A DNA stretch of 64,000 bases from Basidiobolus meristosporus CBS 931.73 (GCA_002104905.1 MCFE01000333.1:28760-92759), one strand, 5' to 3'; shown: positions 36,801-47,545, counted from the stretch's first letter. Numbers and translations: made by a program. Notes: generated by a model from the letters alone, not told the origin.

Positions 36801-37290
36801 CCTCCATTGTAGGCACAGTGAAGATTCAACTGACAGACAAAGTGACATCATCAAGAACTCAAGTGACTATCATTGTACCTAGAGTGGAATTTTAGAACAT
36901 TAATAGGCACACCAAGAGGTTGCAGCACTTCTTTAAGTGCATTGCTCAAGAAAATGCACTTGAATATTACAAGAATTTATTGCAAAAGCTGGCAGTTGAA
37001 GTGCTAGATCTTGAGTGTCAACTGAAAACCAGGATGTATGGGAACTAGTGAATGAACAGTTGCAGAAAGCTGCAGGGCTACTGCCAAAGCTATGGAAAAA
37101 AGGTATTACAGCAGAAATACTAATTGAGTGGTGGATTTTAATGGAGTTACTTGTGGAGTGTGCAGCTGGGATTAATATTAGTGTAGAGTATTGGGACTTG
37201 TATAGGTCAATGCAATTGACAATTGAGGTACAACTGAAGCTTAATGGAAATAAATTAATTTGTTTGGATGAAAAGTAAGAAAAACAGTTG
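33866..37290 (+). pseudogene. Accessory gene of Plavaka-like copy F, interrupted by repeat R
   Basis: It reads DNGVANAVPS-like acidic sequence, then PPVFASIWSTHTKALRMQLG, a coiled coil ending SVSLLHKKEHK (33958-34182), and the interruption at 34305-35378. The central block follows at 35385-35618 (GDNVVFKPKFQNQKTLKICE, EEWANIPEALRSL, ACHHLKASI). Then come about four degenerate copies of a basic module of 60-70 residues (35690-36610; clearest: KRHQVAGRVPIRKRQA) and the C-terminal region 36940-37278 (WELVNEQLQKAAGLLPK, EWWILMELLVECAAG). Stops are frequent after 35921. The family is unknown to me. Confidence 0.6.
34305..35378 (+). repeat. LTR-like repeat family R, best copy (1074 bp)
   Basis: It starts TGTAGTGGGGTGACAG and ends CACCACCACA, so it is bounded by TG...CA. 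It contains AAGTATATAAGGGAGG, a TATA-like box near 34785. It splits an accessory gene that is continuous in other copies (compare 44865-44885 reversed). Flanking AGCAT and AGTGT may be a decayed 5-bp duplication. It is more C-rich than its surroundings and has no coding capacity. Probably a solo LTR. Confidence 0.65.
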
Positions 37291-37583
37291 AGTCAGGAAG
37301 TAAGGGGTATGAAAAAGCAGCAATAGCCAATTGATGTACACAAATGTAGAAGGTGATTGAATGTCTATGGTCTCAAAGTGAGAGAACTGGCAGAGGACCA
37401 ATCAAAAGTCACTTATGTATTGTTGTGATGAAAATTTTTTACAAACTTTTCTGAGAAATATGGGGTGCATTTAGTTTTCCACCATTTCTGACAGTGTCCT
37501 GATGGTATCAATACCTCTTAGTCTCAGGACTTTATCTTTGTGATGGCCTTTGGATGAAACCATCAAAAATATTTTTCATAGGG
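37291..37583 (+). repeat. Left subterminal region and end of copy F
   Basis: Noncoding DNA after the accessory stop, matching 18190-18530 and, reversed, 50502-50750. It contains GGGGTGCATTTAGTTTTCC, CAGTGTCCTGATGG and ends ATTTTTCATAGGG at 37583. Confidence 0.65.
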
Positions 37584-37980
37584 CTCTACTTGCTTGCCTT
37601 GTGTCTATTTATCACAATTTATCAGACTGCTCTTAACTGACCTATGGATCTCTGCCTTCTACCCAAAGTTCTTGAGTAAGCTTATAAAGGAGTACCAACC
37701 ATCAGTGTTACCCTGAGGCTTTCCCTGTCTTGTCCTCCCAAGCCAAAGATGCTTCATTGTTGTAAAGTTTTTGGCCAAAGCTGTATCCACTGTATTATCC
37801 TTCTGGTGTAGTTTACAGCTGAACAGTATTGGGTCTTCAGCTCAATACTCTATCAAAGGACATCAAAGCCAGTACCCTTTGAAGTGATTCTAACTTATCT
37901 AAAGTTGAGGATTGTGATTGAAAACTGTCTTATTGACAAATCCATGTCTTTATTACCCACACATTAGCTAGTAGTATCTG
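37584..37980 (+). repeat. 3' part of a family R repeat
   Basis: It matches the last third of 34305-35378 (TTTACAG, ATCAAAGGACATCAAAGCC versus ATCTCAAAGGATGCTGAACC, then GGGGATTGTAG-like and ATTACCCACACATTAG). Copy F therefore inserted into, or recombined with, an R repeat. Confidence 0.45.
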
Positions 37981-37982
37981 TG

Positions 37983-38004
37983 GTAATGGAAAGTATTCCA
38001 TTAC
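37983..38004. repeat. Perfect 9-bp inverted repeat (hairpin)
   Basis: GTAATGGAA and TTCCATTAC separated by AGTA; the same motif as at 5932-5949. Confidence 0.6.
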
Positions 38005-38640
38005 TACAATATCTCAAAACCAATATTGCACTCATTTCTTTATTTTACTATTGTAACACACAAGTGAAAGATCAAGAAATTCCATCTTTGAAGGACAAAT
38101 AGTCCATACCCTGACAAGCAATCCACCCAAGAATATTATGTCATACAGAAAATGCAGTAGCCAACATATGTTTCAAATTACAGCTCATTTGAAGCAGTAC
38201 TTAAGGAGTTTTGACCAAAAGAGTCCAATTATTATATATACTAGGCCTCTATTGCTAGGATTACTATGGTGACTTTGATTGTGTGTAACATTTGAACCAG
38301 CAAGTGCAATCATGTGAAATTTCTACAGGTGCTGCACCCATGTCCAATCCGCACCACTGCAAAATTTAGCTTTATATCACATGTATTGCTTGCACAATTG
38401 CCAAAAACTTTGATCCTTCAGAGATTTCATATATATGACTTCCCAAGCTGAAAAATAAAGGAGAGCCTCTCTTTCCAGAACCTCCACACTATGATTACAA
38501 GTTTAAAGGTTATAAGACTTCCCCTGCATCACTTGCACTGTTGAGTATTCTGACTTAATTGGTACTACATCAGTAAAGAGACTACAAAGCTCACAAGAAT
38601 CCAATCTAAGCTCTACAAGAAAAGTACTACTTTTCTGTTG
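38005..38640. other. Unassigned stretch
   Basis: AT-rich DNA with no open frame above 60 codons and no repeat partner that I recognise in this window. Confidence 0.4.
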
Positions 38641-38990
38641 GAAAAGTCCCCTCTAAGAAACTGCTTTACTCTAAAGACACCCCTTTAGAGACCTCTTTAA
38701 GAAACCCCTTTACTCTAAAGAAGCCCTTTTAGGCACCCCCTTTTATAAAGTCCACCTTAGAGACCACTACAAGAAGCCCCTTTACTCTAAAGACACCCCT
38801 TTAGAGACCCCCTTAAGAATCCCCTTTACTCTAAAAAAGCCCCTTTAGGCACCCCTTTGGTGTAAAGTCCACTTTAGAGACCATTACAAGAAGCCCTTTT
38901 ACTCCAAAGACACCCCTTTAGGTGTCAAGACCCCCATAGGGACTTACACACCACACCCCTTTAGCTTAAAGGGGAGTTTAAGATTTCCAT
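38641..38990. repeat. C-rich tandem repeat array (period about 116-117 bp)
   Basis: The phrase TTTACTCTAAAGACACCCC starts at 38665 and 38781, and with one change (CTCC for CTCT) at 38898, giving 2.6 units. Each unit contains two related sub-blocks built from CCCCTTTA and TTAGAGACC, so short hairpins of the CTCTAAAG/CTTTAGAG type occur throughout. The strand is strongly C-rich against an AT-rich background. It has no coding capacity. Confidence 0.8.
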
Positions 38991-39203
38991 ATTTGGTGAT
39001 ATTATCTCAGAAATATCAGAGTAAATATGCTCAATAGTCAACAGAAGGTCAGAACACTGCTGCAGAAGTGAGAATCATGGCCTATAGTATATTTTGAGCC
39101 ATTGATTGAGGATATTAGTGAAAGTTGTATCTTCTATTGGTATATCAAACACCCAATAAACCATTTCAGTATTAGCATACTGGAAGTTGTTGTATATTGT
39201 TGA

Positions 39204-40972
39204 TTAGCCTCTACATTGCAGAACAAGCCCCAAACTAATCATAATACAACACAACATATTCAGTATTCCTGAGTCTGCCCAAGTAACCTCGCCACCTCCT
39301 GCTACCTTGTCATGTCCAGCCCAGTGTACAACTTTGCAAGACTCATGGCTGCCTATGCCCAGCTGCATCAGGACAATGAATACCTCAGGACACCTTGCAA
39401 TACTCAAGTGCATTTTCTTGAGCTCAGCTCTTGAAGACATGCTGTAACCTCTTGGTGTGCTTATCAATATTCCAAAATCCCACTGAAGACATTGTGATAG
39501 CCTTTTGAGTTCTTGCAATGTTGCTTTGTCTGTGAGTGAGATCTCCACTCTGTCAATAATGGAGAATATGGAGGCTGTGGTAGACAAATTGCCTTTCTCT
39601 GCAACCTCATTTACCTCACTCAAGTGTGGCAACTGACCATGCTTCCAACTTTGTTTAAGTGCTTATTGTAATGAACTACATTTTCTTCTTAATAAATGCT
39701 GCTCTAATGCATCTGTATTGGCCTGCTTGTCCCTTACTGCCACTCTGCAGGCAACCCAATGCTTCTTTCCTGCTTGTTTTGAGCTCTAAGCCCATGCTAT
39801 GATGGGCTCCTGAGGTAGCTGCAGGTATTTATCACTGCCAGGTCCCAGGAGTGCTTCTTAAGTGGAACTACACTTTTCCTTGAGAAATATCTTGCTGGTG
39901 TGTCTGTGTCTGCCTGCTTGTCCCTATTGGCACTCTTCCAATTGCCTTATGTCTCTTTGATGCTTATTTAGAGCTTTTGGCCCTGCTTGTGACTGGCTCT
40001 AGAGGAAGCTGCTGGTTTTTAGTCATTGCACCCTTGCACTTCTGCCTTTGATAGTTTCTGCTATTCTTGAGATACTTACTTAGTAAACCAATGCTGGCCC
40101 AAAGTCTGTTTTCTTGTTTGAGTCCAGAATAATGGTAATGCAACAAGTCAAGCACATTCTGCATGACCTAGAGTTCCTGATGGTCCTATTGAATGCCAGC
40201 CTTGAGGTATTGGCATGCTACACTTCTAAAGGCCTCTTGTTTATTAGTCCACTTTTCATCATTGCACTCAATGTCTTTACAGATCTTCAATGTTTTTTGA
40301 TTTTAGAGCTTGGTATAAACACTACATTTTTTCCCTCAAGTGCTGTAATAGGTTTTTCTCTAGGCTTATCTTTGAGCACTGCTGATGTGCTTCAAGGACT
40401 GTACAATGTTCCTCTGCTGTTACATCAAGAAATGGCTCAATTCTTGGCTGTGGCATTGAGCTACTTGAGTTCCTTCTTTGCAGTAAAGATACTGCTTTCT
40501 CTACCCAGGATATTGATTGGTCAACACATATTAATTGCTCATCCTGATTCTGGGCTATTTCCTGATTAATCTGGGCCTTTTCATCTCTCCTATCAGCCAC
40601 TGTACCTGATTGTCTCATTAATGCTCTGGTATGGGCTGACAGCATACTTGCTAATATAGGTGGTGATGATGCTATGACAGCCAATTGCTGGTCATCAACT
40701 ATAGGTACTGCTTTTGCTACATTCTCATCTGCCTCAGCATTACAATCAGCTTGCAGCTCTACAAAGATTTCCAGTGACCTACTTAACTGAGAGCCTGAGG
40801 AGTTCCCATTACTACCTTCAGTGGACATACTGTTCACAGGGCCTTTTTTGATTGTAGCCCCGCTTGTTGCGCTGAATGTCAATGCATGCTGTTGTCCAAG
40901 CATTCTTTGGCTGCAGTCAGTGATGGGGTTTGGTTGGGAACCAGACAACTTTGCCTCATTTTTTGGCAGCAT
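39204..40972 (-). pseudogene. Accessory gene of Plavaka-like copy C
   Basis: The start at 40972 (MLPKNEAKLSGSQPN) aligns with MPPKVNAKFSGS at 45506, so the N-terminus is real. A 216-residue frame to 40322 holds an acidic Ser/Gln region, SPPILASMLSAHTRALMRQ, a predicted coiled coil around SISWVEKAVSLLQRR, and HCTVLEAHQQC. After a shift come the WEGDNV-like/FQNQKTLK block, ACHHLKAGI-like, the basic modules (two, about 39690-40030), and EVNEVAEKGNLSTTAS (39632 on). The last part (39204-39440) has lost the usual C-terminus. The accessory gene is divergent from the transposase and reads toward the left end. Its function is unknown; by position it resembles the second protein of two-gene CACTA elements. 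Confidence 0.6.
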
Positions 40973-41142
40973 ATTTATGGAAGTGAGTCAAGCCAAAGGG
41001 GAAACAGTGTTACATATATGTGTATATGTGGTGCCACAAATTTATTTGTAATGCTTACTATGGCGGGTCATTATTGAGCCTTATATTTATTTAGGTTCAA
41101 TGTCTCAAATACAAGATTATCTTAAATTCACCTGATTATTAA
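40973..41142. promoter_or_regulatory. Divergent intergenic region of copy C, cut by piggyBac
   Basis: It aligns with 45507-45680. The piggyBac element starts at 41143, directly after TTAA, and the region continues at 43566. Confidence 0.45.
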
Positions 41143-41479
41143 CAGGTAGAGATTAGCTCAATTGGACCAAATGGTCCAATTGTATTTGAATTTATTTGAC
41201 CTCATAGCAAGGATATATGAAGTCTAAATGAAGTTTGTGAAATCTCTCTGGTATGCACTTTGTGCTGGTGCTTAGATTTTTCACAATGGTTGCAAATACT
41301 TTGGCTTATATTGCCTTTACTGGAGCAACTTTTGGCAGATTTTAATTGGACCAAATGGTCCAACACTTCATTGATGAATAATGGGTATGGCTTTAAGCAA
41401 TTATATTTCAAACATTTAATAGCCAATCCTACTAACTGCTAAGAATTATTGAGCATCATTTGTTTTTTCATATACCACC

Positions 41480-43390
41480 TTCAAGTGCCTGGTATTGCAG
41501 TCCTTACACCTTGGGTGGCCAGGGTTGCAACTGCATAAAAACTCAACCCTAGTGCCTGTAACATGAGTGGCAGACAAGTTTTGCAAGCTAATCTATGGTA
41601 CTTTGAGCTATAAGCTTTACTCATTGACAGGTAAGTGTGATTTTCTTCACATCTGAGTTGCCTCTGACTACCCAACGGCCCCTTGATGTCTGAACCAGCC
41701 AACTGTCATGATCACATGACAACCATGAACACCCATGCCAAGTTTCAGCTTCCTAGCTCAATTTCTAAGAGATTCCTTCTGGAACCTTCTACCACCTTCC
41801 AGAAAGTTCCTGACCATTCCAAACCATTGTTACACAATGGAACATTCCATGGAAGCTTTCCATTGTATTTTTCATAGTCCAGTACCATATATGGAAATAC
41901 CAGGTCACATGACTTAGTCACATGATCAGGTGACCCAATCCATTTCCCCATCCTGTCTCAGTGCTGTGTCATCTATGTCATTATCCCCAGCACCATTGCT
42001 GTGCCTCACCCCACAACCCCATTAGTATTAGCTATTATCTCTTGGCATCAATATAGCCAAAAGTATATATAGTCCTATCCCCCCTTAAGTATTCCTCAGT
42101 CTGATAAACACAGGTCTTGAATAAACAGCCTTGCCTTGGAAATCCGCCTTGCCTTGTTAATCCACACCTAAGTCCTTTCCTGGTCCTGCCTTGCCTAGCT
42201 CTACTCTCCTGCCTTGTGTCTATTCATAACACCAACTTCTTGCAATATTGCAAGAAATTGTATGCTAAAATATCCTAAATAATGGTATGGCCAGTACCAA
42301 ACCAAGGCTTGACTAATTGCTTGCAGTGGAAGTCAACTTGGACATACCAGGATCATTGTCATATTCCTTTTGTAACTAATCACTCACTGCATCTATTCTC
42401 AGGAAACAAGCAGTGTTATGGTATGCTAAAGTCTTGAACTCCTGTTTGATGGGATGCAGCTTCCACAAGACTTTCTTAACTTTGGGAAAACCAGCTGCTA
42501 ACCATTGATTCATTGATTCATCAATGACTTAATACTTGCAGGGCTCTAAACCAGTTGTCATGTGCTTATTAAAGGCATCAGTAGTTGATCTAATTTGATA
42601 AAGAACATCAATTTCTTGATGTTCATGGGAAGGGATTTCAAGAATGTGCATTTTTAGAATCTCTTTAAATCTTCTATATGACATATATTCCGTAAAGTCA
42701 ATGCGCAGTAAGAAATGAGAAGAGGCTTGCTTCCAGTGAGCTTTTTGTTGGAATGATTGATTAATGCAATCCACTTCATGTACTTGGCAAATGCAATGTC
42801 AGTCCAGGGGCCAATGCTAGTTGCATAAGTATTAATCCTCCAAATGATGGTGCAAAAGTGATGTAAAGGAAGGAAGAACAATAAATAATCCAGTGGTGAG
42901 GCATTTCTAGCATTTTTCATATTTAACCAAGCTTTACAGAGGTAAAACCATGAGCTGGCCCACTTGTATGGGAATCAATATATACTTCCTCAGTTATCCA
43001 GGTGTCTGCTGCAGTAAGGTCAATTTCATCTTCCTCCTGCTCCTCTTCTTGGATTGCATCCTCCAATAGGTCTTCAGTAACAATACTCTTGGTAGTATTA
43101 GCAGTTGCATGTTCAATGTTTCCCAAGGTATCATTACCGTTAGCCTTGATATACTTTAAAAAGTTTTGTCAAAGAGTCAATGTACTCCCTGGTACCAGAT
43201 TCAAAACTACATCATATTTCACATTGCTGTTAACTGTTGAGTGTGCAGTGGTAACCCACTTGAAGCTCAAACTAGGTGTATTCCAGTCAAAATGCAGAGA
43301 TAAAAGTTGTTTGACTTCCTTATGTTTGATAAGTTGCTTGGATACTGATACATGCACATTAACATCAAGATGTTTACTGGCAGGAGGCAT
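41480..43390 (-). pseudogene. piggyBac-like transposase (DDE_Tnp_1_7), broken
   Basis: The reading starts at MPPASKHLDV (43390) and passes an acidic stretch (EEEQEEDEIDL, near 43040). PLDYLLFFLPL and WTDIAFAKYMKWIALI lie at 42654-42900. Then VIDESMNQWLAAGFPKVKKV and HPIKQEFKTLAY lie near 42400-42530, the signature around a catalytic aspartate in piggyBac transposases. KPWFGTGHT-like sequence follows near 42290, a solo LTR interrupts at 41704-42231, and a Cys/His-rich tail follows near 41500-41690. Stops and shifts occur throughout. The family call agrees independently with the TTAA sites. Confidence 0.8.
41704..42231 (+). repeat. Solo LTR (528 bp) with perfect 5-bp duplication
   Basis: It starts TGTCATGATCACATGAC and ends ATTCATAACA. 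CCAAC flanks both sides (41699-41703 and 42232-42236). It contains GTATATATAG, a TATA-like box near 42063, and a GCCTTGCCTTG-rich 3' part. The perfect duplication and lack of internal sequence indicate LTR-LTR recombination. It differs from the gypsy element 1/2 LTR, so another LTR lineage exists in the genome. Confidence 0.93.
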
Positions 43391-43565
43391 GGTTTAAGTC
43401 TTAAATAAAGATAATACAAATTTGACAAATTATCAAAGCAACTCCAAGAAATAAATATCAGATTCTTGTTTATCAGAATATGATATGAAATAAACAAAAC
43501 AAGACACCCATCCAGTAAAAACATTGTACTAATTAGATCAAATGATCCAGCCAATTCTCTACTTG

Positions 43566-43835
43566 TTAACAAAAAGTGATATAAAAGAGTTATGTGATTG
43601 AGTGTCAAACTGATTGCCCATTGACCAGACTACTTTGGCCCAACACCATATGAGAAGCAAAAAAAGACTATGATGCTCTTGTTGCAAGCCTCTCAGCCAA
43701 GGAGCATGCAGACAGAAGTAAAAAGTGGTACAAAGCTCATGGCCAGTGTTTTGCCACACAAGTTACATTTGACCATTGCCTAGTCACTACTTTACCAACA
43801 AAATCTTGTCAGCCACTTGATACTTCTATAAGTTT
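43566..43835 (+). pseudogene. tnp2/Plavaka-like transposase N-terminus, copy C
   Basis: From the end of piggyBac it reads the 5' region and the first 70 or so codons, including a decayed finger and 'RKWYKAHGQCFATQVTFDHCLVTTLPT'-like order matching 45790-45930. It stops at CTTCTATA near 43835, where the accessory gene of the next copy begins. The two copies are fused by deletion. Confidence 0.6.
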
Positions 43836-45506
43836 TGAGCCCCTAACACTATAGCCTTGTCTGTCAGTGGGATCTTCCCTCTGTTAACAATGGAGGATGT
43901 GGAGGCTGTGGTAGAAAAATGGCCTTTTTCAGCAAACTCATCTATCTTACTGGAGTGTAGCTCAACTTGCTATGCTTCTAACTCTTGTGAAAACAGCTGC
44001 TTTCTTGCTGGTAATTCTTCTTAGCTATGATGGGATTCAGTCTGGCTCTGGCTTATGGCATTAATTGGCAAGAGCTACAGTTTTTTAGCATGCCTCCCTG
44101 TCTTAGGCTTGGGTAAACATTCTTCCCTTTGCCTTTTCCTTTATCACTGCCAGGTCTTTCAATGCTACTTTGTCTGAGTGCTTCTTGTAAAGGACTATGT
44201 TTTCTCCTGAATAAATTCAGCTCTGAAGCATCAGTTTTGGCCTGCTTATCCCTTCCTGGCACTCTTCTGGCAGCCTGACATTTCTTTTCTGCTTATTTTG
44301 AGCTCTCACCATAGTTGTGACAGGCTCCTGTAAAAGGGGCTGCTTTTATCACAGCCAGGTCCTTCACTGCTACTTTGACTGGGTGCTTCTTGAGTGGTAC
44401 TATGCTTTTTCCTTGATAAACATTGTGCTGCTGCATCCATGTCTGCCTGCTTGTCCCTAATTGGCACTCTTCCAGCTACCTGATGTCTCTTTAACGCTTG
44501 TCTGGAGCTTTTGGCCCTTCTTGTAATGGGCACTTGAGGAAGCTGCTGGTTTTTAGCCGTGGCACCCTTGTTCTTCTGCCTTTGATAGTCTCTGCTATTT
44601 TTAAGATACTGTCTTAGCATACCAATGCTGGCCCAAAATCAGTTTGCCCATTTGAATCCAGGATAATACTCATGGAACAAGTCAAGTGCATTTTGTTTGG
44701 CCTTGAGTTTCTGATGGTTACATGCTATGCCAGCCTTCAGGTGATGGCATGCTAGACTTCTTAAGGCCTCTTGTATATTGGCCCACTCTTCATTATAGCA
44801 CTCAATGGCTTGACGGATCTTGAATGTCTTTTGATTTTGAAACCTTGGTATAAACACCACATTGTCTCCCTCCCAGGCTGTGATAGGTTTTTCTGTGGGC
44901 TTTATCAATGGGCACTGTTGTTGTGCCTCAAAGACTGTACAGTGTTTCTCTGCTGTTACATTGGGAAATGGCTCAACTCTTGGCTGTGACATTGAGCTAC
45001 TTAAGTTCCTTCTTTGCAGCAAAGATACTGCTTTCTCTATATGGGATATTGATTGCTCTACATATATCATCTGCTCATCCTGTTTCTGGACTATTTCCTG
45101 ATTACTCTGGGCCATTGCATCTATCCTACCAGCCACTGCACCTAATTGCTTTATTAATGCTTTTGTATGAGCTGATAACATACTTGCTAATATGGGTGGT
45201 GGTGATGTTATCATGGCCACTTGCTGATCATCAACTGAGGGTACTACATTTGCTACATTCTCCTCTGTCTGAGCATAATGGTCAGCTTGTGGCTCTGCAG
45301 AGGTTCTCAATTGCCTACTTGACTGAGAGCCTGAGGAGTCCGCATTACCTTCAATGGGCACACTGTCTACAGGGCCCTTTTTGAAATATAGCCCTGCTTG
45401 TTGCTCTGAATGTCAAAGCAAGCTGTTGTCCAACCATTCTTCTGTTGCCATCAGCAGTGGGGTTTGGTTAAGAACCAGAAAACTTTGCATTAACTTTTGG
45501 CGGCAT
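43836..45506 (-). pseudogene. Accessory gene of Plavaka-like copy I
   Basis: The start is at MPPKVNAKFSGS (45506); a TAA follows almost at once. The 240-residue frame 44639-45361 gives the cleanest view of the family: an acidic/Gln N-terminal region, SPPPILASMLSAHTKALIKQLG, a predicted coiled coil to ISHIEKAVSLLQRR, HCTVFEAQQQCP, then AWEGDNVVFIPRFQNQKT, ECYNEEWANIQEALRSL, ACHHLKAGIACNHQ and DLFHEYYPGF. After a stop, 44306-44620 has YLKNSRDYQRQK and basic module 1 (KRHQVAGRVPIRDKQADMDA); 44053-44290 has module 2. The C-terminal end is missing. The high Lys/Arg/Gln content and coiled coil suggest a nuclear, DNA-binding or oligomeric partner of the transposase; this is inference. Confidence 0.65.
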
Positions 45507-45730
45507 ATATATATGGAAGTGAGTCAAACCAAAGTGAAAATAGTGTTACATATACATGTGTATGCTGTGCCACAACTTTATTTATAATGCTTACTATGGT
45601 GGGTCATCATTAAATCTTACATTTATGTAGGTAAAATGTCTCAAATACAAGACTGTCTTAAGTTCACATGAGTATTGACCAAAAAGTGATATAATAGTAA
45701 TGTATTGTTGAAGGTCAAACTGTTTGCCCC
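45507..45730. promoter_or_regulatory. Divergent intergenic region of copy I
   Basis: It lies between the accessory start (45506, minus) and transposase start (45731, plus), so it should contain both promoters. It is conserved in copies C and G. No defined box stands out apart from an ATATATAT run at 45506-45515. Confidence 0.45.
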
Positions 45731-47545
45731 ATGGACAGGACTACTTTGACTCAATGCTATAAGAGAAGTGAAAAAAGGCCATGTGGCTATTGTGGCAAGC
45801 CTCTCAGCCATGAAGCACACCAATCACATAGGAAGTATTACAAGGATCACAGCCAGTGTTTTGCCACCCAAGTCATATTTGACCATTCATTGGTCACTAC
45901 TGTACCAACATTATCTTGCCAGCCAGTTGATACTTCTATATCAGCACCTGGCCATCTCTGTCACCTAGCGCAAACTGAGTCAGGTGAGTTTGTTATGCCT
46001 TTAGGCTCACCTCAGCCTTCTGAGTATGGTACACAGAGTGATAACTGTGACAAAGAAGGTTCACTTATGGATTTTGAGCCTATCTCCCCCAACAACAGTA
46101 CCATGTATGAGCCCAGTCAAATCCCTATATGCAATGAGAAAACACCTGTTGAAACAAATGACAAGGATTCTTTATGGAGCCAAGTGAGCCCAGTAATTCA
46201 TCTACTGGTGAATGATGTAATGTTGTGGCTAGAGAAGTGACATGTTTCCACTAATATCATTAATGGGGGCTCTGAGGATTTATTACTTCTTCTTGCCAAA
46301 ATTATACCAGATGCAACTTACAATGTACATGGTACAAGTGGACAGCTATCATGCAGCTGGCAATGTATGATCCAGAGACTGTCCTGATTCCAGCATGTGT
46401 TAATAGTTGCATGGCTTTCACATCCAAAAATGCTACCATTGCAATTTGTCCAAATTGTGAGGTATCCACCACCATTGAGGGAAAACATTGTTCATGCTCC
46501 AGATATATTCAGGTCATATTCCATCTGATGAAGCTGATGCATTCCAACAAATATTGCAAAGCTATACAGTACAACACTCAGTATCATTCAAATGCAAACA
46601 TATTTGATATATTTGATGACAAACATTACAAAAAGCTAAGAAGCAAGGGCTACTCTGAAGGTATGTATGACCATGCCTTTGCTTTAGCACTTGATGAATT
46701 CTCATTAAGCAAGTACTCTACCAGCAAATCCTGCTGGCCACTGACTCTCATCAATCTGAATCTGCTCCCCATCTTACAGTATCAGAGTAATAATCTGATG
46801 GTAGTCTCACTGGTTTCTGGGCATAAATCACTGTCCAATCTGGATAGCTACCTGTATCCATTGCTGGATAAATTTTGCATGCTTTCCAGCAGGATAACAG
46901 TAAATGACCATCATGTAAATGAGCATATATTTATCTGCATTGGAGATACCCCAGCCATCAGCAAGATAGCAGGTTTTTCCAGGCTCAATGGATAGTATTG
47001 CTGTCAAGCGTGTGAAATCCAGGGGATTTACTCCATAACTCACACACATTATTATTACCCAAACACCAGCACTAAGAATATCTTCTTTCCACTGAGGGAA
47101 CGTACATAAGTCAGCATGCAATTGCAGCAAAGTTGGCAAGCTATAAGCCATCAACAAGAATATGGAATATAGAATCAATCAAAAACCAGAGATACTTCAG
47201 ATAGAGGGTATCTGTTGGAGCAAAAGCTCTCCACTGGGAGCAATGCATTTGCTTTTCAACAATATCCATATGTTGATGACCAAGTTGTACATGGGGCATT
47301 CCAAGCTAAATGAGCCCTTTGAGAGACCAGAGAAATTTGAAAGAATTGGCAAGATATTACAGAGTATCTGCTACCCTAAGTACTTCTCACAGTCTCCAAT
47401 TAATATTCATACGCATATGCAACAATACAAATGCAAAGACTGGATGAACTGGATATGTATTTATTCAAGTGGTGTTCTGAGGCCATTCCTACCAAGAGTA
47501 CATTGGGAGCATTGGGAGTCATATGTGGACATTGTAGGAATATAT
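45731..47545 (+). pseudogene. tnp2-family (CACTA/Plavaka) transposase, copy I, most complete N-terminal half
   Basis: A likely full N-terminus: 45731-46240 has a CGYC...H...H...YYKDH...C finger (residues 18-43) and LTTVPTLSCQPVDTS. A TGA then replaces TGG (46238), and a 1-nt loss near 46312 shifts frame. 46351-46995 reads PACVNSCMAF, CPNC, GYSEGMYDHAFALALDEFSL (first likely catalytic Asp), CWPLTLINLNLLP, SNLDSYLYPLL and ICIGDTPAISKIAGF (second Asp), as in Pfam family Transposase_21 (tnp2). 47162-47641 continues through SPINIHTHMQQYKCKDWMNW to ESYVDIVGIYI. It then joins a transposon end at 47546. Role: DDE cut-and-paste transposase. Confidence 0.75.

Larger units (their letters stand above)
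41143..43565 (-). mobile_element. piggyBac-superfamily transposon with TTAA target duplication
   Basis: The ends are CAGGTAGAGA at 41143 and TCTCTACTTG at 43565, imperfect inverted repeats (reverse of the second is CAAGTAGAGA). Just inside both ends is a palindrome-bearing block: AATTGGACCAAATGGTCC on the left and GATCAAATGATCC on the right. TTAA flanks it on both sides (41139-41142, 43566-43569). Removing it restores the intergenic region of Plavaka copy C (compare 45675-45700). It is 2423 bp, of which 533 bp are a later solo LTR and its duplication. Confidence 0.88.

Noticed and set aside
38641-38990. Tandem array as a CRISPR array or telomere
   Set aside because: Units are contiguous and diverged, without regular unique spacers; the motif is not TTAGGG or a known telomere repeat.
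40114-40569. 151-codon plus-strand frame with hydrophobic segments (and similar frames at 44908-45384, 51927-52246)
   Set aside because: These lie opposite the accessory gene at the same place in each copy and are mirror-strand shadows; hydrophobicity comes from the reverse of Gln/Lys/Glu codons.
43002-43397. 131-codon plus-strand frame in the piggyBac element
   Set aside because: Opposite-strand shadow of the acidic N-terminal part of the transposase (SSSSCSS from EEE/QEE codons).
46238-46312. A short intron in the Plavaka transposase between VNDVMLWL and the PACVNSC part
   Set aside because: In copy B the intervening DNA reads as protein (TNISNGGFEDLLLLLAK) in the same frame with only a TAG; copy I has a TGA and a 1-nt loss instead. 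Lesions explain it better.
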